Notes: a model not told the origin generated them from the sequence alone. A stretch of DNA of 64,000 bases from Rothia nasimurium (GCF_928381705.1 NZ_CAKMSR010000006.1:62001-126000), one strand, 5' to 3'. Counted from the stretch's first letter, positions 1 to 8,048 are shown. A program made the numbers and translations.

Positions 1-81
1 GCTAGCGGTTATTCCTTCAAACTGGCGGTATACGGCGTCGATGCACCAGAAGCACCCGCCGCCAACGACAAAACTTTGCAT
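1..81 (-). CDS. msrA: Peptide methionine sulfoxide reductase A, N-terminal fragment cut by window edge
   Basis: Only the first 27 codons lie in the window; the gene runs off its left end. The translation carries the MsrA active-site signature GCFWC at residues 9-13, in which Cys10 is the catalytic nucleophile that reduces methionine-S-sulfoxide in damaged proteins, followed by the family's typical aromatic and acidic stretch. The ATG is the only start in this frame before the neighbouring gene, and the signature lies as close to the N-terminus as in short cytoplasmic MsrA. It is divergent from the Nif3-like gene, with 65 bp between the two starts. The identification rests on the motif alone because the rest is missing. 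Confidence 0.85.
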   Translation of the reverse strand, partial: MQSFVVGGGCFWCIDAVYRQFEGITAS

Positions 82-146
82 ATTTCCTGTAACCCGGCAG
101 GGGTAACTCTTATTCCCAGTACAAGGGCGCATGACACAATAGGGGC

Positions 147-1043
147 ATGACTGAACTGAAAACACCCACCCTAAGCGATGTAACCCGTGCCTTCCACGAG
201 ATTTTCCCACCCGATATTGCCGAGAAATGGGATGCTGCCGGTCTGGTAGTTGGACGAGCTGACGCTCCTGTGACCACTCTTGGGTTTGCCGTGGATGCCA
301 CCGTGGCAACTGCCCGCGAAGCTGTAGAAAAAGGCGCAGGGCTACTCATCACCCACCACCCCCTGCTCATGCGTGGTGCCTCTTTCCTGCCCGACACCGA
401 CTATAAGGGCGAGGTTGTTCACACCCTCATTGAGGGAAGGTGCGGATTGCTGGGGGCCCACACCAACGTGGACTCAGCCCCGCACGGCACCAACGAGGCC
501 TTTATGAACAAGCTGGGCATCACCGACACCGAGATTCTGGCAGAGGAAGAGACCGTACAGATTGATGGGGCGGACGTTCGCGTCGGCATCGGGCGCGTTG
601 GCAGTCTGCCTGCCCCCGTCAGCCTCAAGGAACTGGCTGAAAAAATTGCTGACTTTCTGCCGGCAACCGCCGGCGGTCTACGCATCGCAGGCCGGCCCGA
701 CCAGAGCGTCCAAAAAATTGCCCTCTGCACCGGGGCAGGCGATTCCCTCTTTGGCGATGCCCGCGCATCGGGTGCGGACGTCTACATCACCGCCGACCTG
801 CGCCACCACCCGGCCTCAGAAGCCCGCGAACAGGCCCTCATCAGCGGCGGCACCCCGGCCCTGATTGACTGCTCCCACTACGCCAGCGAATGGCTCTGGA
901 TGGACGGGGCCGCCCGCCTTATCACCGAAAAACTGGAGGAGCGAGGCTTTACTATCGATACCTACGTCTCGATTCTCAACACCGACCCCTGGGACTTCAC
1001 CGTCTCCACCGGGCAGGTCGCAGGCTCAGCCTCCACCCGCTAG
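147..1043 (+). CDS. Nif3-like dinuclear metal-centre protein (YbgI/DUF34 family)
   Basis: This 298-residue protein belongs to the Nif3/YbgI/DUF34 family, which forms toroidal hexamers with a two-metal site; its biochemical role is not settled. Visible ligands are the His pair at residues 70-71 in ITHHPLL, the AHTNVD motif with His105 and Asp109, and the C-terminal His244/Glu248 pair in DCSHYASEW. It lacks the roughly 100-residue middle insertion found in the longer family members. There is no clear Shine-Dalgarno sequence. A CACAAT hexamer ends six bases before the ATG, so the transcript may be leaderless. The gene converges on yaaA with five bases between the stop codons. Confidence 0.9.
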   Translation: MTELKTPTLSDVTRAFHEIFPPDIAEKWDAAGLVVGRADAPVTTLGFAVDATVATAREAVEKGAGLLITHHPLLMRGASFLPDTDYKGEVVHTLIEGRCGLLGAHTNVDSAPHGTNEAFMNKLGITDTEILAEEETVQIDGADVRVGIGRVGSLPAPVSLKELAEKIADFLPATAGGLRIAGRPDQSVQKIALCTGAGDSLFGDARASGADVYITADLRHHPASEAREQALISGGTPALIDCSHYASEWLWMDGAARLITEKLEERGFTIDTYVSILNTDPWDFTVSTGQVAGSASTR

Positions 1044-1048
1044 GAGCC

Positions 1049-1816
1049 CTACTCCCTCACCAGAAGAGTCAGGGTACCCGGCTTCTTCTCGGTGGGGGAG
1101 AGCAGCTCCACCTCAAAACCGGGGGCAAGAGCCTCAGCCAATTCACCGGCATCCTCAATCCCGGTCAGGTTCTCCTGCACCAGGTAGCGGCCCAGCAGGC
1201 CCCGGTAATGCTTAGCCATATGCGAGACCACCTTGCGGCCACCGTCAGCCGCCACCCTCTCCACCCGAACCAACAGATGACGCTGCGGGGCGGGCGTCCA
1301 CGCCTTTGCGTAGGCAGCAGAGCGGCCGTCCACCACCAGTTGGCCCCCGGCCAAATCATCCAAGGGGCGTTTGAGCTCGCTCTTCCAAAACTTAGCCAGA
1401 TCCCCAATCTCACCCAGCTTCGTGCCCATCGACAGCCGGTAGGCCGGAATCATATCGGTAAGACCCACTGCACCCCAGGCTGCAGATATCACCACAACAG
1501 CCCTATCAGCCCGCGCCCGCGCGTCCGCCCCCAAAGAACCGTACCCAAAAGCCTCAAACAAAACCCCCGAATACACCTCGGACGCAGGCGCCGCCGGCTC
1601 CGACCACAACCGAGTATTCCGCTCAACCTCAGCCAGCAAGGACGGACCCACCTTCAACAGCTGCCCTGCATCGGGCAAACCGCTCACCCGCACCAACTCA
1701 TCCACCACGGTCTCGCGAGCCCCCGTCAACTCAGGAGCCAACAACTCACCCAACTCAACCCCGGAACCAGATGTGGCAGGAGTCTTACCCTCAGACGGCG
1801 GAAACAAAATCAACAT
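1049..1816 (-). CDS. yaaA: Peroxide stress protein YaaA (DUF328/UPF0246)
   Basis: The protein begins MLILFPPSEGKT, the hallmark of the YaaA family. In E. coli this family is induced by peroxide through OxyR, limits free intracellular iron and binds DNA. The length of 255 residues fits the family. A reading frame extends 55 codons upstream, but that part runs into the RNase P RNA gene and has no family resemblance, so the internal ATG is chosen. A TACACT -10 hexamer lies seven bases before this ATG and no Shine-Dalgarno sequence is visible, which suggests a leaderless mRNA. The gene is divergent from rnpB and their -10 boxes nearly touch. Confidence 0.88.
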   Translation of the reverse strand: MLILFPPSEGKTPATSGSGVELGELLAPELTGARETVVDELVRVSGLPDAGQLLKVGPSLLAEVERNTRLWSEPAAPASEVYSGVLFEAFGYGSLGADARARADRAVVVISAAWGAVGLTDMIPAYRLSMGTKLGEIGDLAKFWKSELKRPLDDLAGGQLVVDGRSAAYAKAWTPAPQRHLLVRVERVAADGGRKVVSHMAKHYRGLLGRYLVQENLTGIEDAGELAEALAPGFEVELLSPTEKKPGTLTLLVRE

Positions 1817-1823
1817 ACCCACC

Positions 1824-1836
1824 AGTGTAGTAAAGT
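1824..1836. promoter_or_regulatory. Back-to-back -10 elements for yaaA and rnpB
   Basis: On the minus strand TACACT (1829-1824) sits seven bases before the yaaA ATG. On the plus strand TAAAGT (1831-1836) sits eight bases before the first base of the P1 helix of RNase P RNA. The two hexamers are separated by one base, so polymerase can probably occupy only one promoter at a time. The -35 elements are not clear. This is inferred from spacing and consensus only. Confidence 0.5.
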
Positions 1837-1844
1837 AGAACCCC

Positions 1845-2209
1845 AGAACGGGACGCCCAGGCAATCGCGCAGCGCACAAACGCTTCGAGGAAAGTCCGGG
1901 CTCCACAGCACAGGGTGGTCGATAACGTCGACTCAGGGTAACCTGCAGGCCAGTGCCACAGAAAACAAACCGCCCCACCACGACGGGGTAAGGGTGAAAA
2001 GGTGAGGTAAAAGCTCACCAGTACCGCAGGCGACTGCGGTAGCTCGGTAAACCCCACCCGGAGCAAGGCCAAACAGGGCGCGCTAGTAACCAGTGCGGTG
2101 AAGCGCCCGGGTAGGCTGCTTGAACCCGCCGGCAACGACGGGTCTAGATGGATGATTGCCGCCTACCCTCGGGTAGGTACAGAACCCGGCTTATCGGGCG
2201 TCCCGTTCT
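1845..2209 (+). ncRNA. rnpB: RNase P RNA, bacterial class A
   Basis: This is the catalytic RNA of RNase P, which cuts the 5' leader from precursor tRNAs. The ends are set by a perfect 12-bp P1 helix: AGAACGGGACGC at the 5' end pairs with GCGTCCCGTTCT at the 3' end. Just inside are the conserved P4-side sequence GAGGAAAGTCCGGGCTCC and, near the 3' end, the complementary ACAGAACCCGGCTTA block. Internal repeats GGTAAGGGTGAAAAGGTG and AGTAACCAGTGCGGTGAA are also typical of the class. At about 365 nt the size is normal for an actinobacterium. It abuts the stop codon of def. Confidence 0.96.
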
Positions 2210-2788
2210 TTACTCCCCGTGACCAAAGGGGTCGGGGTCGACGCCCGGCATCCAGGTGTTACCTTCGGCAGTCCAGCCCTCAGCCTTCACAACCTTCTTG
2301 TACTTCTTGGCGTACTTGGCATTCAGTCGATTCACGTAGAGCTTGCCATCAAGGTGGTCAGTCTCGTGCTGCATGACGCGGGCAAACCAGCCGGTTGCCT
2401 CAAACTTCAGCGGGTTACCTTCGCCATCGAACCCGTTGACCGTGACCCAGTCAGCGCGCTTGAGCGGGAAAGAATAACCGGGGAAGGACAGGCAGCCCTC
2501 AACCTCATCGTAGGGATCAGGATCAGCCGTCGAAATCTTACCCAGAGTCAGCACGGGGTTAACCACCACGCCCAGCGGGGGCACACCGTCCTCATTCTCA
2601 AACTTGTAGGTGAACAGGCGCAGGCCCACACCCACCTGGGGGGCCGCCAGGCCCACACCGTTCGAGACCTCCTGGGTCTCGTACATATCGTCGATCAGCT
2701 TGCGCAGCTCATCATCAAAGGACGTCACCGGGGCAGCCGGGCGGTGCAAAACCGGGTTACCGTGAATAACAATGGGCAAAACAGTCAT
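2210..2788 (-). CDS. def: Peptide deformylase
   Basis: Peptide deformylase removes the formyl group from the initiator methionine of nascent proteins. All three family motifs are present: GVGLAAPQVG (residues 44-53), EGCLS (97-101) with metal ligand Cys99, and QHETDH (140-145) with ligands His141 and His145 and catalytic Glu142. At 192 residues it has the usual bacterial length, with a basic C-terminal tail common in actinobacteria. The ATG chosen has GAGAGG seven bases upstream; a GTG five codons earlier overlaps that ribosome site and is less likely. The stop codon abuts the 3' end of rnpB, which is encoded on the other strand. Confidence 0.95.
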   Translation of the reverse strand: MTVLPIVIHGNPVLHRPAAPVTSFDDELRKLIDDMYETQEVSNGVGLAAPQVGVGLRLFTYKFENEDGVPPLGVVVNPVLTLGKISTADPDPYDEVEGCLSFPGYSFPLKRADWVTVNGFDGEGNPLKFEATGWFARVMQHETDHLDGKLYVNRLNAKYAKKYKKVVKAEGWTAEGNTWMPGVDPDPFGHGE

Positions 2789-2814
2789 GACATAACCTCT
2801 CACGCGGGGTAAAC

Positions 2815-2850
2815 AAAAAGGGCCGCTACGATAAAAACCGTAGCGACCCT
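2815..2850 (-). terminator. Rho-independent terminator after tRNA-His
   Basis: Read on the minus strand, AGGGTCGCTACG pairs with CGTAGCGGCCCT (one G-U pair) around a short T-rich loop and is followed by TTTTT. It ends the tRNA-His transcript before def. Confidence 0.85.
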
Positions 2851-2859
2851 TCTACTCAG

Positions 2860-2933
2860 GGTGATCGACGGGGGTTGAACCCGCGACCTCCTGGACCACA
2901 ACCAGGCGCTCTGCCAACTGAGCTACGACCACC
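2860..2933 (-). tRNA. tRNA-His (anticodon GTG)
   Basis: A full cloverleaf folds on the minus strand. The acceptor stem is GTGGTCG with CGATCAC, and the tRNA-His-specific extra G at position -1 faces discriminator C73. The anticodon loop is TTGTGGT, giving GTG, and the T arm carries GTTCAAC. The CCA end is not encoded. It is followed by its own terminator. Confidence 0.96.
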
Positions 2934-3117
2934 ATGTTTACAAAAACTACCGTTTCTTTCACCGGCTTGTTTTGGCAACGGATACTAGCTTACACACAGT
3001 TTTGATTCCCTGCAAATCGAAAATGAGGTTATGCAGGGTGACTGTGCTCACGAACCTTTGCGGCTGGGAGTGGCGGACGCTGCCCGGCTGCGGGTGGCGT
3101 CCGTGCCTCCTGAACCC

Positions 3118-3744
3118 CTAGGCGGGATTAATCTGCTGGCGGGTTGCTGCAACCTCCTGGGCAACCTTTTGCGCGGTGGCACTATCAGGGCCAGGGGAGG
3201 GTACAAAAACCGTGCCGCGGTAGTAGCGCAGCTCGTCGATAGAATCCTGGATATCGCCCAGTGCCCGGTGGTTGCCGGTTTTCGCAGGAGCGTTATAGGT
3301 GGCCTTCTCAAACCAGCGGCGGGAAAGCTCCTTGATAGTAGATACATCAATCACGCGGTAGTGCAGGTAGTCCACGAGCTCGGGCATGTCGCGCACCAAA
3401 AAAGTCTTATCGGTACCCACAGAATTACCACCCAGCACAGCCTTGCGCGGCTCGGGGACCCACTGCTTCACATAATCCAGCACCAGCTGCTGGGCCTCAG
3501 CCATGGTAATGCCCTGATCCAGGTCGTCCAGCAAGCCGGATACCGTGTGCATGTTGCGCACAAAATCATCCATCTGCTCAAGGGCCTCGGGCTCGGGCTT
3601 AATGACGACATCCACGCCGTCACCCAAAATATTGAGATCCCCGTCAGTCACCAGCGCGGCGACCTCAATCAGGGCGTCCTTCTCTAGAGAGAGGCCGGTC
3701 ATCTCACAATCAATCCATACAATACGTTCATTTGAAATAGACAC
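3118..3744 (-). CDS. orn: Oligoribonuclease (DEDDh 3'-5' exonuclease)
   Basis: Oligoribonuclease degrades the 2-5 nt RNA fragments left by other RNases and also cleaves pGpG. The DEDDh residues are visible: Asp12 and Glu14 in IDCEMTGL, Asp112 in GTDKTF, and His159 and Asp164 in NHRALGDIQD. At 208 residues it has the normal length for actinobacteria, with a short Ala/Gln-rich tail. The start is a GTG. TAGATT ends six bases before it with no ribosome-binding sequence between, which points to a leaderless transcript. The gene is divergent from mptB and well separated from tRNA-His. Confidence 0.95.
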   Translation of the reverse strand: MSISNERIVWIDCEMTGLSLEKDALIEVAALVTDGDLNILGDGVDVVIKPEPEALEQMDDFVRNMHTVSGLLDDLDQGITMAEAQQLVLDYVKQWVPEPRKAVLGGNSVGTDKTFLVRDMPELVDYLHYRVIDVSTIKELSRRWFEKATYNAPAKTGNHRALGDIQDSIDELRYYRGTVFVPSPGPDSATAQKVAQEVAATRQQINPA

Positions 3745-3873
3745 AGAACCAATCTACCCCTTTAGGGGCCTAACCCACAGCAGATTTTCATAGAGCAGAA
3801 GGTCTAAGACCTGCCTGTGCCACTCAGCCGGCGGGTAAAATCAGGTGTACTCTTCCGCTCGGCCAGGAGGACC

Positions 3874-5448
3874 ATGAGCCCCAGAACAGCGCAAACCCAT
3901 ACCGCCAGCATCCCGGTGCACCGGTATAACCCCAAGACAGCCCACTATGTCTCGGGTAGCCCCCTTCGAACCCTCATCTTTGGAACCATCGGTTCTCTAC
4001 TGGTGATGTTCGCATCCTTCGGCGTGGGCTGGCTCGCAGATGCCTCCCCCTTCCGCCGGGTGGACTGGATTATCCCGCTGCGCTACACGGCACCCGGACT
4101 GGTGACCTGCATCGCCCTACTCGTTGTGGGGTCGATGATGCTCTGCCGCGAATGGTTGCGCATGGTGCAGAAACTGCTCGTCTGGGACCAGCGTGCAAAA
4201 CGCTGGGCAACCGCAGCCATTATCTGCTGGATGCTACCCCAGCTCTTTGCCTTCCCCCTCTATAGCCGTGACGTCTTCTCCTACTTTGCCCAGGGGCGCG
4301 TCATGGCGTCAGGGCTTAACCCCTACGAGTACGGGGTTTCTTCCGTCAATAACTTCTTCCAGTACGGTGCCGACCAGATGTGGTCCGAGTCAGCCCCGCC
4401 CTACGGCCCCGTCTTCCTGCTTATCGAAAAATGGGTAGCCCAAATCGCCGGTGATTCCGTAGATACCGCCCTCTATCTCTTTAGGCTGGTTGCCCTCATC
4501 GGAGTGGGGCTTATCGCCTACTACGTGCCTAAACTGGCGAGCCTCCACGGTATCAATGGCATACGAGCTAACTGGCTGGTGCTGGCCAACCCTCTCTTTA
4601 TTGCCGCCTTCATCACCTCTTCCCATAATGACGCCCTGATGACCGGCCTGGTGCTGGCAGGTGTCTACCATGCGGCGGCCCGCCGCGATACCGTCGGTGG
4701 CCTGCTGGGAATTACCCTGGTGACCGCGGCCGTAGCCGTCAAGCCCATTGCCCTAGTCGCCCTACCTTTTATTGGGCTGTTCTGGGCCGGTAGGGGAGCC
4801 AGCTGGCCCCGCCGCTTTATTTTCTGGGCTATTACTCTGGCTATCTCCATGGCGGAGCTCTGGGTTCTTGGGGCCGTGACCGACCTGGGCTTTGGCTGGA
4901 TTGGGGCCCTAGCTACCACCGGTGGCCAGTACATCTGGTTCACTCCCATCGGCTTCCTGGGGCTGCAAATCAACCAGATCCTGGTATCTATCACCGGCGA
5001 TAATGCCCTGGCGAACTCGGTGCGCGACACCTTCTTCTCTCTAGGAAAGCTCGCGGGCATGCTGCTGGCCGTGGTTGTCATGTTCGTTGGCAAGGACGAA
5101 AACCTCATCCGCCGCACAGGTCTGGCTCTAGCTATGGTTGTGGTTTTTTCACCCATGCTGCAGTCCTGGTATCTGCTCTGGTTCATCCCGCTGTTTGTGG
5201 TGGCCGGTGTGCGTACCGACTGGCAGCTGGACTTCTACTTCCTGACCACCATGTTCTTCGTGATCTACGGGGTCTCAGACCAGCTTGCTGTCTCACCCTA
5301 CCTCGATAACTTCGATCAGAACATGGGCCGCCTCATCGCAGCTGTACTCAGCCTTGCCTACGCCTTCTGGTTGGTCTTCTTCGACCCGGCAACCCGCCGA
5401 GTGCTCCGCCGTGGCCAGCGATCCTCACTCTACGAAGTCAGTATCTAG
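3874..5448 (+). CDS. mptB: Polyprenol-phosphomannose-dependent alpha-1,6-mannosyltransferase, MptB type
   Basis: This 524-residue polytopic membrane protein resembles the GT-C family MptA/MptB mannosyltransferases, which build the alpha-1,6-mannan backbone of lipomannan-like glycolipids using polyprenyl-phosphate mannose outside the membrane. The diagnostic region is YSRDVFSYFAQGRVMASG, in which the Arg-Asp pair lies in the first extracytoplasmic loop, followed by LNPYEYG. About a dozen hydrophobic segments follow. AGGAGG lies three bases before the ATG, which makes this start preferable to an in-frame ATG 57 bp upstream. The exact product in this organism is not known. The stop codon overlaps the first base of a decayed tRNA-Arg copy. 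Confidence 0.85.
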   Translation: MSPRTAQTHTASIPVHRYNPKTAHYVSGSPLRTLIFGTIGSLLVMFASFGVGWLADASPFRRVDWIIPLRYTAPGLVTCIALLVVGSMMLCREWLRMVQKLLVWDQRAKRWATAAIICWMLPQLFAFPLYSRDVFSYFAQGRVMASGLNPYEYGVSSVNNFFQYGADQMWSESAPPYGPVFLLIEKWVAQIAGDSVDTALYLFRLVALIGVGLIAYYVPKLASLHGINGIRANWLVLANPLFIAAFITSSHNDALMTGLVLAGVYHAAARRDTVGGLLGITLVTAAVAVKPIALVALPFIGLFWAGRGASWPRRFIFWAITLAISMAELWVLGAVTDLGFGWIGALATTGGQYIWFTPIGFLGLQINQILVSITGDNALANSVRDTFFSLGKLAGMLLAVVVMFVGKDENLIRRTGLALAMVVVFSPMLQSWYLLWFIPLFVVAGVRTDWQLDFYFLTTMFFVIYGVSDQLAVSPYLDNFDQNMGRLIAAVLSLAYAFWLVFFDPATRRVLRRGQRSSLYEVSI

Positions 5449-5513
5449 CCTCCAGATAAGAGCAGGAGCCTTACTCATCTCTTGGTCGGGGGTTCGACTC
5501 CCTCCCGGGTCTG
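5448..5513 (+). pseudogene. Decayed tRNA-Arg copy
   Basis: This stretch repeats the neighbouring tRNA-Arg from its AGCAGGAGCC anticodon-stem side through GGTCGGGGGTTCGACTCCCT, with a GCCTC start. However, the D arm is collapsed to a few bases, the anticodon loop reads TTACTCA instead of TTCTAAT, and the acceptor 3' strand is altered to CCGGGTC. It cannot fold as a tRNA. It begins in the mptB stop codon, so the duplication lies directly against that gene. Confidence 0.8.
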
Positions 5514-5556
5514 ATATGACTTTTAGTCGAGGAATCGATAGTATAAACAGCGGCTA

Positions 5557-5629
5557 GCCTCAGTAGCTCAGTGGATAGAGCAGGAGCCTTCTAATCTCTT
5601 GGTCGGGGGTTCGACTCCCTCCTGGGGCG
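5557..5629 (+). tRNA. tRNA-Arg (anticodon TCT)
   Basis: The acceptor stem GCCTCAG pairs with CTGGGGC and the discriminator is G. The D arm is GCTC-AGTGGATA-GAGC, the anticodon loop CTTCTAA gives TCT, and the T arm is GGGGG-TTCGACT-CCCTC. The anticodon stem has a C-T mismatch next to the loop and a terminal G-T pair, so it is slightly irregular. CCA is not encoded. It is followed by a good terminator. Confidence 0.93.
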
Positions 5630-5635
5630 CAAAAC

Positions 5636-5674
5636 ATATCCCTCACTTGGTAAAACAAGTGGGGGATATTTTTA
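5636..5674 (+). terminator. Terminator of tRNA-Arg
   Basis: ATATCCCTCACTTG pairs with CAAGTGGGGGATAT (one G-U pair) around GTAAAA and is followed by TTTTTATT. Confidence 0.88.
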
Positions 5675-5732
5675 TTATCAAATATGGCTTACACACAGGA
5701 AAATCAAATACTTTCGGAATACACTAGAGGGC

Positions 5733-6662
5733 ATGTCTACAGCCAACCTGCCTGAAACGCTCAGCGGCGCACCCGCGTCCGCCCCGGTCCTGCCCCGCCG
5801 AACAATGCTGGCAGGAACCGGTACCCTAGCCCTGAGCACCCTACTTGTTGCCTGTGGCCCTGCTGAAGAGCAAATCCAGCCCACCGCCACCGGTGATGAA
5901 CACACCAACGAGGCCCACGACGTAGACATCAACCAGGCACTAGACCAGCTTGAAGCAGACCACGGAATTACTCTCAGCCTGGCGGTCTATAACCACGCTA
6001 CCGACAGTCTCTTTTTGCACAAGGGTGACCAATGGACGTATGAAGCATCTATCGTCAAAGTCCCCATTTCTCTCACCCTGCTCAGGCTTGCAGCCTTTGA
6101 AGAGCGCGAACTGACTGACGACGAAAAAGCCCTCGTCGAAGCGTCCATTACCTACTCCGATAACAACGCAACGATTGAGATTTACCGCAGATTTGGGTCT
6201 GACGACGGGGAATCTACGGCCAGCGCCCAGTCCCTCAATAAGACCTATGAGCTGCTGGGTGTCACAGAGACCCGATCTGCCGGAACCTGGGGCGATAACC
6301 AAACCTGGGCCGAGGACCAGGTACGCATTATGCGTGCCATCATCGATACCGTTGAATGGGTCAATGCTACCGACGCCCAGTTCCTTCTCGAAAAAATGGT
6401 TCCGCTCGACTGGTCACAAACCTGGGGCGTGGGCTCCCAATACGGGCAGACCGTGCTGGGGGAAGCTGTCACCGACGTATCGGTTAAAAATGGCTGGATC
6501 CAGGAAGATACTGGCGAATGGCACATCAACTCCGTCGGTGTTGTTAGAACCGAAAGTACCACCTATTCCATTGCCCTGTTGAGCAAGGGGTTCGAAGACC
6601 AGCAGGCAGGGTACGAGGTGGCTAGCCAGGCAGTGCAAGCCTACTTTGACCACGCCGACTAA
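5733..6662 (+). CDS. Lipoprotein serine hydrolase, class A beta-lactamase fold
   Basis: This 309-residue protein has a twin-arginine-like N-terminus (PRRTMLAG) ending in a lipobox with Cys41 (LLVAC), so it should be lipid-anchored outside the membrane. The mature part has the serine beta-lactamase/penicillin-binding motifs in order: S106-I-V-K109, S142-D-N144 and K252-N-G254. The KNG in place of KTG, and the lack of an obvious ExxxN omega-loop motif, make true beta-lactamase activity uncertain; a peptidoglycan-related hydrolase is equally possible. TACACT lies seven bases before the ATG, and AGAGGG lies between them, so translation could be leaderless or weakly SD-led. The end overlaps the convergent tag gene by 41 bp. 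Confidence 0.82.
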   Translation: MSTANLPETLSGAPASAPVLPRRTMLAGTGTLALSTLLVACGPAEEQIQPTATGDEHTNEAHDVDINQALDQLEADHGITLSLAVYNHATDSLFLHKGDQWTYEASIVKVPISLTLLRLAAFEERELTDDEKALVEASITYSDNNATIEIYRRFGSDDGESTASAQSLNKTYELLGVTETRSAGTWGDNQTWAEDQVRIMRAIIDTVEWVNATDAQFLLEKMVPLDWSQTWGVGSQYGQTVLGEAVTDVSVKNGWIQEDTGEWHINSVGVVRTESTTYSIALLSKGFEDQQAGYEVASQAVQAYFDHAD

Positions 6663-7194
6663 GCGTGTGGGTTTCTAACCTGATATAGCCAGCGGCCTGA
6701 GCCACCGCGCATACCACCACCGGCCCTAAGCGTTGAAACCCGAGTGCCCGTAACTCACAGGCCAGGGTATCAGTTTCAGTGGTGGTGCGGGGGAGCGATT
6801 CGGCACCCGGGCACAGTAATTCCTCTGGAAATGCCTCAGCAAAGAGATCTGCTAGATTTACCCGAGACTCTTTCAATACTCTCGCATTATTGATGCAGGC
6901 CCGAAGTTTAGATTCGTTCCTAATTCCGATATCGCCCTCAAGGTAGACGCTGATATCGTCTTCAGCCATGGCAGCCAAACGGTCGGGTTGAAAATTGTGT
7001 AAGGCCCGGTTCAGCTCCTCCCGTTTTGCTAGAACCGTAGACCACCACAGGCCGCTTTGAAACACCAGCAGGCAGAGGTGCTCGAACAGGGCCTCGTTGG
7101 TGCGCGGCACGTTCTGCCATTCCCGTTCAAAGTAGGTGCGGGTACGGTCATCCCGTACCCAGGCAGGCTCATCGGGAACACGTGTATTGGTCAC
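6622..7194 (-). CDS. DNA-3-methyladenine glycosylase I-like protein
   Basis: The central stretch TYFEREWQNVP, LFEHLCLLVFQSGLWWSTVL and the region around IRNESKLRACINNARV follow the Tag family, which excises 3-methyladenine from DNA. The 190-residue length also fits. The zinc-snap ligands of classical Tag appear to be missing: there is no Cys near the N-terminus (the start reads MTNTRVPDEPAWV), and near the C-terminus a His is present without the paired Cys. This is therefore a diverged family member. The start is GTG with AAGGAG about nine bases upstream. The gene converges on the serine hydrolase and overlaps its last codons. Confidence 0.78.
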   Translation of the reverse strand: MTNTRVPDEPAWVRDDRTRTYFEREWQNVPRTNEALFEHLCLLVFQSGLWWSTVLAKREELNRALHNFQPDRLAAMAEDDISVYLEGDIGIRNESKLRACINNARVLKESRVNLADLFAEAFPEELLCPGAESLPRTTTETDTLACELRALGFQRLGPVVVCAVAQAAGYIRLETHTLSRRGQSRLALPG

Positions 7195-7383
7195 TGTGCT
7201 GTCTCCTTCTCGCTGGTAGATGCGGACGCCCGCCCCGGTGCCTTAGCGGGGCAGGTGGTATGAGCCTAGAGGGGTAGGGCAGCCGTGCACCAGGGGTGTG
7301 AACAAAATCTGTCATGAAAGCTCTTGCCCGCGTCACAGCTTCACCAATTTTCTGCCCTTTACCGTGCGGTAGCAGCACATACG

Positions 7384-7392
7384 TTATCCACA
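7384..7392 (+). promoter_or_regulatory. Perfect DnaA-box sequence upstream of ssb
   Basis: TTATCCACA matches the DnaA-box consensus exactly and lies 81 bp before the ssb start, in the tag-ssb divergent region. It is isolated, so it is not an origin. It could allow DnaA to influence ssb, or it could be chance. Confidence 0.35.
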
Positions 7393-7472
7393 GGCAACAT
7401 TTTTCTGGCTCTTAGACTTTTGCTGGTGTAACCCTTGAGACACCCGGTTCACCCACAACTCAAGGAGGAGTC

Positions 7473-8042
7473 ATGACCGACACCGTCACTATCCGAGGCT
7501 TTATCGCAACGGCCCCCACCCAAAAATTTCTGCCCAATGGCAATATCCCGGTAACGAACTTCCGTATTGCCTCCACACCCCGCTGGTTTGATGCCACCAG
7601 CGGCACCTGGAAAGAAGGCACAACTAACTGGTACACCGTCAACTCCTTTAGAGCTCTGGCGTATAACAGCGCCCGGAGCCTGCAGGTAGGGCACCCGGTG
7701 CTGGTTACCGGCCGCCTGCGCGTCAAACAGTTTGAACGGGCGGACGGCTCACCCGGCACCAGCATCGAAGTAGACGCCACCAGCATCGGGCACGACCTCA
7801 ACTACGGGCTAGCCAATTTTGCCCGTGTTACAGACCGAAAACCGGATGTCGATGAGACCGATCGTAAGTTCAACGAGCAGGTAGCCGGGGAACAGAAACT
7901 CAACCACGGCTATAGCTCTCTACCGGCTGTTGAAGAAGACCCCCAAGGCAGCCATTCTCCCGAAAAAGGCCATCAGGTTTCTGACCAGGGGCTCACCGAT
8001 ACGGCAGCAGACGATGAGGCTGTTGAGGCTCTGACCAGCTAG
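7473..8042 (+). CDS. ssb: Single-stranded DNA-binding protein
   Basis: The N-terminal 110 residues form an SSB-type OB fold: VTIRGFIATAP, the WYTVNSFRALA strand with its conserved aromatic residues, and VTGRLRVKQFE. The C-terminal 80 residues are acidic and low-complexity. The usual DDDIPF-like tip that binds partner proteins is absent, and the protein ends EAVEALTS, so this is more likely an accessory SSB paralogue than the main replication protein. AAGGAGGAG lies four bases before the ATG and sets the start. The gene stands alone, with an inverted repeat after it. Confidence 0.85.
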   Translation: MTDTVTIRGFIATAPTQKFLPNGNIPVTNFRIASTPRWFDATSGTWKEGTTNWYTVNSFRALAYNSARSLQVGHPVLVTGRLRVKQFERADGSPGTSIEVDATSIGHDLNYGLANFARVTDRKPDVDETDRKFNEQVAGEQKLNHGYSSLPAVEEDPQGSHSPEKGHQVSDQGLTDTAADDEAVEALTS

Positions 8043-8048
8043 AGGGCG

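Noticed and set aside
890..2005. A 371-codon plus-strand frame across the Nif3-like gene end, yaaA and rnpB
   Set aside because: It is antisense to yaaA and runs through the RNase P RNA; its composition is Pro/His/Arg/Gln-rich and there is no family resemblance.
7384..7392. Chromosome origin near the perfect DnaA box
   Set aside because: Only isolated boxes occur and no dnaA, dnaN or AT-rich unwinding region is present.
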